From an uncultured Archangium sp. (GTDB taxonomy: Bacteria; Myxococcota; Myxococcia; Myxococcales; Myxococcaceae), in the NCBI GenBank assembly GCA_937875615.1, contig CALNBU010000083.1:1-8254 (forward strand): a stretch of DNA of 8,254 bases, written 5' to 3'. Shown piece after piece: positions 7,220 through 8,254 of this stretch (position 1 is the stretch's first letter; each line of letters starts with the position of its first letter). The notes below the pieces were generated by a model, which did not search any database, was not told where the DNA came from, and was given only the letters and a program-made list of their open reading frames with translations. The position numbers were made by a program, and so were the translations under genes.

Positions 7220-8254
7220 ATGCCTGAGCGACGTCCCTCCTACGATCCACTTCTCCTCGCGGCCGTGCTGTCGCTGGTCGGCTTCGGCCTGGTGATGGTC
7301 TACAGCGCCTCGGCCATCACCGCGCAGGACAAGCTGGGCGACTCCTTCTACTTCCTGAAGCGTCAGGCCACCGCCGCGGGCCTCGGGTTGTTGGCCATGG
7401 CGGTGGCGATGAAGCTCGGCTACCGCAAGATGGCCAGGCTGGCCTACCCGCTGCTCATCCTCACCATCATCCTGCTGGTGGCGGTGCTGGTCCCCGGAGT
7501 CGGCACCGCTGCGGGCGGCGCGCGCCGCTGGCTGCGCCTGCCCGGCGTCTCGCTGCAGCCCGCGGAGATCGCCAAGGTCGCCTGGGTCATCTACCTCGCG
7601 TACTCGCTGGCCAAGAAGCGCGAGAAGGTGAAGCACTTCTCCATCGGCTTCGTGCCGCACCTGGGGCTGGCCGGCCTGCTGGTGGTGCTGTGCATGCTGG
7701 AGCCCGACTTCGGCAGCTCCGTGGCGCTGCTCTTCCTGATGTTCGTGATGCTCTTCGTGGCGGGCGCGAAGCTCTCGTACATCCTCGGCATGTTGCTGGC
7801 GGCGATCCCCTTCGCCTACGTGGCCATCGCCTCCTCGCCGTACCGCATGAAGCGCATCACGGCGTTCCTCGACCCCTGGGCCGACAGGCAGGGCGCCGGC
7901 TATCAGGTCGCGGAGTCGCTGATGTCCATCGGCTCCGGCGGTCTCACGGGGCTGGGGCTGGGCGACGGGCGGCAGAAGCTGTTCTTTCTCCCCGAGGCGC
8001 ACACCGACTTCATCTTCGCCATCATCGGAGAGGAGCTCGGGCTGCTGGGCGTGGCCTTCCTCATCTCGCTCTACGCGGTGGTCATCTGGCGCGGTCTGCG
8101 CGCGGCGCTCAACGCCTCGGAGGCCTTCGGCACCTACCTGGGCCTGGGGGTGGTGGCGCTCATCGGCTTCCAGGCCTGCGTCAACATGGCGGTGGCCATG
8201 GGCGCGGTGCCCACCAAGGGCCTGACGCTCCCGTTCATCTCCTACGGCGGCAGC
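7220..8254 (+). CDS. ftsW: Septal peptidoglycan polymerase FtsW (SEDS family), 3' partial
   Basis: FtsW is a polytopic membrane glycosyltransferase that polymerises lipid II at the division site, paired with FtsI. The frame runs open from the ATG at 7220 to the end of the window: 345 residues, no stop. A short soluble N-terminus (MPERRPSYDP) precedes successive hydrophobic segments. SEDS landmarks are VYSAS (27-31), RRWLRLPGVSLQPAEIAK (102-119), EPDFGSS (161-167), FLDPWADRQGAGYQ (216-229), the PEAHTDFIFAIIGEELG block (258-274, with the conserved Asp263) and PTKGLTLPFISYGGS (331-345) at the cut edge. Only the last membrane segments and C-terminal tail are missing. RodA is the close alternative, but the position between murD and the expected murG of a dcw cluster, with ftsI in the same run, favours FtsW. 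It begins 3 bases after murD with no strong Shine-Dalgarno, so coupling is likely. Confidence 0.94.
   Translation, partial: MPERRPSYDPLLLAAVLSLVGFGLVMVYSASAITAQDKLGDSFYFLKRQATAAGLGLLAMAVAMKLGYRKMARLAYPLLILTIILLVAVLVPGVGTAAGGARRWLRLPGVSLQPAEIAKVAWVIYLAYSLAKKREKVKHFSIGFVPHLGLAGLLVVLCMLEPDFGSSVALLFLMFVMLFVAGAKLSYILGMLLAAIPFAYVAIASSPYRMKRITAFLDPWADRQGAGYQVAESLMSIGSGGLTGLGLGDGRQKLFFLPEAHTDFIFAIIGEELGLLGVAFLISLYAVVIWRGLRAALNASEAFGTYLGLGVVALIGFQACVNMAVAMGAVPTKGLTLPFISYGGS

Noticed and set aside
5702..8002. Long open frame on the minus strand (766 codons) opposite murD and ftsW
   Set aside because: It has the same Arg/His/Gln-rich low-information composition and no domain. It runs antisense to fully motif-supported murD and ftsW.

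Overview
The window is a compact, fully coding stretch of a bacterial division and cell wall (dcw) cluster. All six genes lie on the + strand in the order ftsI, murE, murF, mraY, murD, ftsW. The first gene is cut at its 5' end and the last at its 3' end, so the cluster continues on both sides. The DNA is very GC-rich, with G or C at most third codon positions. MurE carries the DNPR signature of meso-diaminopimelate-adding enzymes, which fits a Gram-negative type wall. The GC-rich codon use and an FtsI with a C-terminal PASTA domain suggest a myxobacterium or related Myxococcota/deltaproteobacterium. That placement is inference, because the window has no rRNA or other taxonomic marker.

Layout: 1-1830 ftsI (septal transpeptidase, 5' partial, PASTA at the C-terminus). 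1831-1860 is the only real intergenic gap and holds a small hairpin and the murE ribosome binding site. 1861-3357 murE. 3361-4704 murF (GTG start). 4704-5867 mraY. 5873-7216 murD. 7220-8254 ftsW (3' partial). After murE, junctions are 3 nt, a 1-nt overlap, 5 nt and 3 nt, which indicates one transcript with translational coupling. No promoter, intrinsic terminator, tRNA, CRISPR array, mobile element or long repeat is supported. No gene-free stretch exceeds 30 bases.

Together the genes cover much of lipid II synthesis and septal wall assembly. MurD, MurE and MurF add D-Glu, meso-DAP and D-Ala-D-Ala to the UDP-MurNAc peptide. MraY moves the product onto undecaprenyl phosphate at the membrane. 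FtsW polymerises lipid II and FtsI cross-links the strands at the septum.

I found no new biological system; this is a conserved housekeeping locus. The most unusual signal is at the ftsI-murE junction. A 12-bp hairpin overlaps the end of ftsI and coincides with a run of A/T-ending codons. A second hairpin with a UNCG-type loop directly abuts the murE ribosome binding site. Smaller points are the PASTA domain on FtsI and an enlarged extracytoplasmic loop in MraY.
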